A stretch of DNA of 8,528 nt from Planctomycetaceae bacterium (GTDB lineage Bacteria; Planctomycetota; Planctomycetia; Planctomycetales; Planctomycetaceae). Made by a program: the position numbers and the translations under genes. Location: NCBI GenBank assembly GCA_027080405.1, contig JALWSL010000093.1:1-8528 (forward strand), in the 5' to 3' direction. The first letter of the stretch is position 1. The number at the start of each line of letters is the position of its first letter. Positions 6,084 to 8,528 of the stretch are shown here, piece by piece. Under the pieces are notes generated by a model. The model was not told the DNA's origin. It saw nothing but the letters and a program-made list of their open reading frames with translations, and ran no database searches.

Positions 6084-6119
6084 TTGCTGCGGTTCCCCCG
6101 TTTCGCAACTTTTTATTTT
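6084..6119 (+). terminator. possible rpsT terminator
   Basis: TTGC (6084-6087) pairs with GCAA (6105-6108) and CGG (6090-6092) with CCG (6098-6100) across a small internal loop. CTTTTTATTTT (6109-6119) follows directly. The U-tract is good but the stem is interrupted, so the call is moderate to low. It ends just before the leuA leader promoter, which fits rpsT termination. Confidence 0.4.
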
Positions 6120-6124
6120 CAGGC

Positions 6125-6153
6125 TTGACGTTTCGCCTGGTCAGATATAGACT
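6125..6153 (+). promoter_or_regulatory. leuA leader promoter
   Basis: TTGACG (6125-6130) and TAGACT (6148-6153) are separated by exactly 17 bases; the -35 matches consensus at five of six positions. TATAGA (6146-6151) with 15-bp spacing is the alternative -10. The expected start, six to seven bases after the -10, falls at about 6160. This is the A of the leader-peptide ATG, so the transcript is predicted to be leaderless. Its position just upstream of the leucine-rich ORF and terminator supports it as the leuA promoter. Confidence 0.65.
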
Positions 6154-6159
6154 GCCCCC

Positions 6160-6231
6160 ATGAAATTATCGTGCAACAACCTGCTCGGTCTGAACCTTCT
6201 ACTATCTCTCGATGATGGAGGGGACTCTTAG
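6160..6231 (+). CDS. leuL: leucine-rich leader peptide of the leuA attenuator
   Basis: A 23-codon ORF runs from ATG 6160 to TAG 6229-6231. Eight of its 23 residues are leucine, seven of them within the ten-residue stretch LLGLNLLLSL (residues 8-17). Six different codon uses occur across the eight: TTA, CTG twice, CTC twice, CTT and CTA twice, including three consecutive CTT CTA CTA. The ORF lies between a promoter and an intrinsic terminator directly ahead of leuA, the classical LeuL arrangement. Translation would sense charged leucyl-tRNA; the peptide itself probably has no other role. No Shine-Dalgarno precedes the ATG (GCCCCC), consistent with initiation on a leaderless mRNA. The symbol is by functional analogy with proteobacterial leuL, not by sequence homology. 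Confidence 0.8.
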   Translation: MKLSCNNLLGLNLLLSLDDGGDS

Positions 6232-6260
6232 GTTACGCACTTGCAGATAGCAGTCACACA

Positions 6261-6293
6261 AGCCCTGAGACATCCCGGTCTCGGGGCTTTTTT
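6261..6293 (+). terminator. intrinsic terminator (attenuator) upstream of leuA
   Basis: AGCCCTGAGAC (6261-6271) and GTCTCGGGGCT (6278-6288) form an uninterrupted 11-bp stem with one T-G wobble. The loop is 6 nt (ATCCCG) and six T residues (6288-6293) follow immediately. This is the strongest terminator in the window. It lies 30 nt after the leader peptide stop and 154 nt before leuA, so it must be bypassed for leuA expression from the leader promoter. Confidence 0.9.
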
Positions 6294-6342
6294 ATTGTAT
6301 TGTCGTATTATTGTCTTTGAATCCACATTCGGGAGTCTCCGG

Positions 6343-6429
6343 GGTGCCCTGGTTTGTCCTTCGGCACCGATAACCGCGAAAACTGAACCCAAAGCATCCC
6401 TGAAATAATCCGTTAGTACCGTTTTAGTA
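6343..6429 (+). other. structured leuA 5' UTR after the attenuator
   Basis: The stretch between the terminator and leuA contains a 6-bp hairpin, GGTGCC (6343-6348) with GGCACC (6363-6368) and a 14-nt loop. It also holds an imperfect direct repeat, CCGTTAGTA (6410-6418) and CCGTTTTAGTA (6419-6429), close to the leuA ribosome site. No second promoter of good quality was seen here. The significance is unknown. Confidence 0.3.
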
Positions 6430-6447
6430 ATAGAGAAAGAAGAACTG

Positions 6448-7983
6448 ATGGGTGACGATGTCATTCGAATATTCGATACCACGTTGCGCGATGGTGAACA
6501 ATCTCCTGGCTGCAGTATGACCAAATCGGAGAAGCTGGAGGTGGCCGGCGCCCTGGTTGATCTGGGGGTCGATATCATTGAAGCAGGTTTTCCAATTGCT
6601 TCGCCAGGTGACTTTGAATCTGTCAGAGCGATCGCGGAAAAGTACGGAGATCAAACGGTTATCTGTGGTTTGGCCCGCTGTATTGAGGCGGACATTGATC
6701 GTGCCTGGGAGGCTTTGAAGGAGGCGGAAAAGTCGCGAATTCACGTTTTTCTGGCAACCTCCGCCATCCATATGCAATACAAGCTCAAAATGGCAGAGGA
6801 AGAAATTTTGCGGCGAACGTCCGAAATGGTTTCCCGTGCCCGCAACTATTGTGACGATGTCGAGTTCTCACCGGAAGATGCCTCGCGGACCGACCTTGAT
6901 TTTCTGTGCCAGGTTGTTGAAACGGCCATTACTGCTGGTGCAACAACAGTCAATATCCCCGATACGGTGGGATACGCAACGCCCAATCATTACTACAATA
7001 TGATACGCACATTGAAGGAGCAGGTGCCCAATATCGGTCAAGCCATCATCAGCACGCATTGCCATAATGATCTCGGCCTGGCCGTGGCCAATTCTCTTTC
7101 CGCTGTTGAAGCCGGGGCCAGACAGGTTGAATGTACCATCAACGGACTGGGAGAACGGGCCGGGAATGCCTCACTGGAAGAAATTGTGATGGCCATACGA
7201 ACTCGCGCCGATTTCTATCGGGTGCGAACGAATATCAACACCACCAAACTTGTCCCGATCAGTCGACTCGTCTCCAATGTGACCGGGATGCGTGTGCAGC
7301 GCAACAAGGCGATTGTCGGACAGAATGCGTTTGCCCACGAGGCGGGCATTCATCAGCATGGGATGATGCAGGAGAGCAGTACGTACGAAATCATGAAGCC
7401 GCAGGATGTCGGTTTCGTTGGCACCAATCTGGTCCTTGGAAAACACTCGGGACGACATGCGTTTCGGGAGCGAGTGCAGTCACTCGGCTACAGTCTTGAT
7501 GACGAAACTTTCCAGAAGGTTTTCGATGATTTCATTGCTCTGGCAGATAAGAAGAAGGAAATCTACGATGCCGACATCGTGGCGATTCTCGATCAGCGTT
7601 CTCATCATGTACCGGAAACGTGGACGTTGCTGCGGTTGCACACCTCTGCTGGAACCGGCACGATTCCAACAGCGACGCCGGAATTGAAAAATGAGGAAAC
7701 CGGTGAAATCCGACGAGATGCAGCAACTGGAGATGGGCCGATTGACGCTGTCTTTGTCGCCCTGGAGCGTATCATCGGCTTTCCCGTCAAATTGCAGGAG
7801 TTCGATGTCAGTTCGGTTTCCAGTGGAAAGGATGCACTGGGCGAAGTTGTTGTGACAATTGCCGACGGTTCGCGGATCCATCACGGTAAGGGTGTCAGTA
7901 CCGACATCATTGAGGCGGCAGCGCGTGCTTATCTGCAGGCATTGAACAAGGCCATCGCCGCCAGGAAAAATGAAGGAGAGTAA
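6448..7983 (+). CDS. leuA: 2-isopropylmalate synthase
   Basis: This 511-residue enzyme condenses acetyl-CoA with 2-oxoisovalerate to 2-isopropylmalate, the first committed step of leucine synthesis. The N-terminal TIM barrel (about 5-270) begins with [12 protein letters not shown] (10-21), holding R14 and metal ligand D15. The metal site continues with H204 and H206 in [15 protein letters not shown] and N240 in [22 protein letters not shown] (301-308) and [10 protein letters not shown] (330-339) belong to the linker subdomains. Residues about 388-505 form the C-terminal LeuA regulatory domain ([15 protein letters not shown], 428-442), the usual site of leucine feedback inhibition. The length is that of bacterial LeuA, and the protein is full-length and intact. 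A purine-rich GAAAGAAGAA lies before ATG 6448. Control is predicted both by the upstream attenuator and by feedback. Citramalate synthase and homocitrate synthase are related alternatives, but the leucine leader favours LeuA. Confidence 0.95.
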   Translation: MGDDVIRIFDTTLRDGEQSPGCSMTKSEKLEVAGALVDLGVDIIEAGFPIASPGDFESVRAIAEKYGDQTVICGLARCIEADIDRAWEALKEAEKSRIHVFLATSAIHMQYKLKMAEEEILRRTSEMVSRARNYCDDVEFSPEDASRTDLDFLCQVVETAITAGATTVNIPDTVGYATPNHYYNMIRTLKEQVPNIGQAIISTHCHNDLGLAVANSLSAVEAGARQVECTINGLGERAGNASLEEIVMAIRTRADFYRVRTNINTTKLVPISRLVSNVTGMRVQRNKAIVGQNAFAHEAGIHQHGMMQESSTYEIMKPQDVGFVGTNLVLGKHSGRHAFRERVQSLGYSLDDETFQKVFDDFIALADKKKEIYDADIVAILDQRSHHVPETWTLLRLHTSAGTGTIPTATPELKNEETGEIRRDAATGDGPIDAVFVALERIIGFPVKLQEFDVSSVSSGKDALGEVVVTIADGSRIHHGKGVSTDIIEAAARAYLQALNKAIAARKNEGE

Positions 7984-8074
7984 GGGGAAACATTCCTTTT
8001 GCTTTAACTCAAGATTCTCATTGTGTACCATCGTCCAGGAATCTGTTTGTACTGTCAAATGTGGATGGAGTACC

Positions 8075-8482
8075 ATGCCTGAAATCGATGATATTGTTGA
8101 ATCCGATTCAAATTCGAGACTTGCAGACGCAAAAAAAAGCATTCTGGTAAAATTACTGGTTTATTGCGGCTTTGCCGGTTTTATATTGGGCCTACTGGAT
8201 GGGGCGAGTCCGGTACTGGGATTTCTTGTTGGACTGCCAGTTACAATACTGATTTTTACATGGTGTCTCAATGATGCGATTCAGCTGAACCACCGTATTG
8301 GAAAAGCAATGCGCATCGGCCTGATTCTTTTCGGGTATGTTGCGTTCCCAATCTATATTTTTCAAACACGTGGATTTATTAAAGGCATCAAAACATTAGT
8401 TGTTGCGTCTTTATTCTTTGCAGCGATGATTGCTTCTTCAGCATTAGGAATGTTGCTCACTTACAGTGGTGGTGAATACTAA
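8075..8482 (+). CDS. small integral membrane protein, unknown function
   Basis: From ATG 8075, preceded by GGAG (8067-8070), the product is 135 residues. The in-frame upstream ATG at 7970 would overlap the leuA end and add a cysteine-rich unstructured segment, so it is rejected. After an acidic N-terminus (MPEIDDIVESDSNS) come four hydrophobic segments: about 24-45 (LVKLLVYCGFAGFILGLL), 49-69 (VLGFLVGLPVTILIFTWCL), 80-101 (IGLILFGYVAFPIYIF) and 106-127 (LVVASLFFAAMIASSALGML). YIFQTRGFIKG between helices 3 and 4 resembles a Y-x-x-x-(T/S)-R-G loop I have the impression of seeing in other small bacterial membrane proteins, but I cannot name a family. It lies 91 nt after leuA, and co-transcription is possible. 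Nothing ties it functionally to leucine synthesis. Confidence 0.75.
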   Translation: MPEIDDIVESDSNSRLADAKKSILVKLLVYCGFAGFILGLLDGASPVLGFLVGLPVTILIFTWCLNDAIQLNHRIGKAMRIGLILFGYVAFPIYIFQTRGFIKGIKTLVVASLFFAAMIASSALGMLLTYSGGEY

Positions 8483-8504
8483 CTGGACAGCGCCAGGTTC
8501 TTTT
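8483..8504 (+). terminator. very weak possible terminator after the membrane protein gene
   Basis: CTGG (8483-8486) and CCAG (8493-8496) can pair immediately after the stop codon, followed by GTTCTTTT. The 4-bp stem is too short to be convincing alone. Confidence 0.2.
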
Positions 8505-8528
8505 GGTGTAGCTTAGCGTGGTGGGGGT

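Larger units (their letters stand above)
6160..6293 (+). promoter_or_regulatory. leucine transcription attenuator of leuA
   Basis: Pairings drawn by eye fit a ribosome-mediated attenuator. Region 1 (6171-6182, GTGC-AAC-AACCT, inside the leader ORF) pairs with region 2 (6230-6240, AGGTT-AC-GCAC) through 5+4 base pairs. Region 2 can alternatively pair as CTCTTAGG (6225-6232) with CCTGAG (6264-6269) in the terminator's 5' arm, with a TT bulge, extendable by GU/UA pairs at 6233-6234 and 6261-6262. Region 3:4 is the terminator. A ribosome stalled at the Leu codons would cover region 1 and free region 2 to block the terminator; one reaching the stop codon at 6229 would cover region 2 and let it form. 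The antiterminator is the least certain part and needs folding by computer. Confidence 0.72.

Noticed and set aside
6160..6447. T-box riboswitch as the alternative leuA control element
   Set aside because: No T-box-like AGGGTGGNACCGCG sequence or stem I architecture is visible, the leader is too short (about 130 nt to the terminator), and a Leu-rich ORF fills it instead.
7982..8000. AAGGGGAA/TTCCTTTT fold after leuA as a terminator
   Set aside because: Eight pairs including two G-U wobbles and mostly A-U, a 3-nt loop and overlap with the stop codon; too weak to call.
7480..8142. 220-codon minus-strand ORF overlapping the leuA 3' half
   Set aside because: It lies antisense to conserved LeuA sequence, its translation has no family features, and it is best explained as a shadow of leuA codon structure.
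1..8528. CRISPR array, insertion sequence, tRNA, rRNA or defence system
   Set aside because: No regularly spaced repeats, transposase motifs, terminal inverted repeats, tRNA cloverleaf or nuclease/defence domains were found; gene content is housekeeping or hypothetical.

Overview
The window looks like chromosomal DNA of a planctomycete, probably of the Gimesia/Rubinisphaera type. This rests on three family signatures: a DUF1571 protein with its characteristic C-terminal EEYTY...NVGLTDFDFD...NPNY block, a secreted protein that joins a planctomycete-style LamG/DUF1080-like domain to a DJ-1/PfpI domain, and an FAD oxidoreductase of the AAGLVTPITG type. Ribosome binding sites are often weak, which also fits. 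No mobile element, CRISPR array, rRNA or tRNA was seen.

Layout. The left part (1-4948) carries four genes on the minus strand. In transcription order from right to left they are: a DUF1571 secreted protein (4948-4172), a RimK-type ATP-grasp ligase (3892-2999), a secreted LamG-like/DJ-1 fusion (2670-1246), and an FAD-dependent DAO-family oxidoreductase that runs off the left edge (964-1). The gaps between them are about 280-330 bp, so they need not form one operon. A 756-bp divergent spacer (4949-5704) follows, holding a good minus-strand promoter, several small repeats and palindromes, and a 22-codon ORF with a very good Shine-Dalgarno. The right part (5705-8528) is on the plus strand: rpsT (ribosomal protein S20), a regulatory leader, leuA (2-isopropylmalate synthase) and a small four-helix membrane protein of unknown function.

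The most interesting element is the region between rpsT and leuA. A promoter at 6125-6153 is followed at once by a 23-codon ORF (6160-6231) with eight leucine codons, then by a strong intrinsic terminator (6261-6293) placed 154 nt before the leuA start. Alternative pairings between the leader ORF, the segment around its stop codon and the terminator's 5' arm can be drawn by eye. Together these have every part of a classical LeuL-type transcription attenuator controlling the first committed step of leucine synthesis. The predicted transcription start coincides with the AUG of the leader peptide, so the sensor ORF may be translated from a leaderless transcript. I know of no description of ribosome-mediated leucine attenuation in planctomycetes, but could not check the literature.
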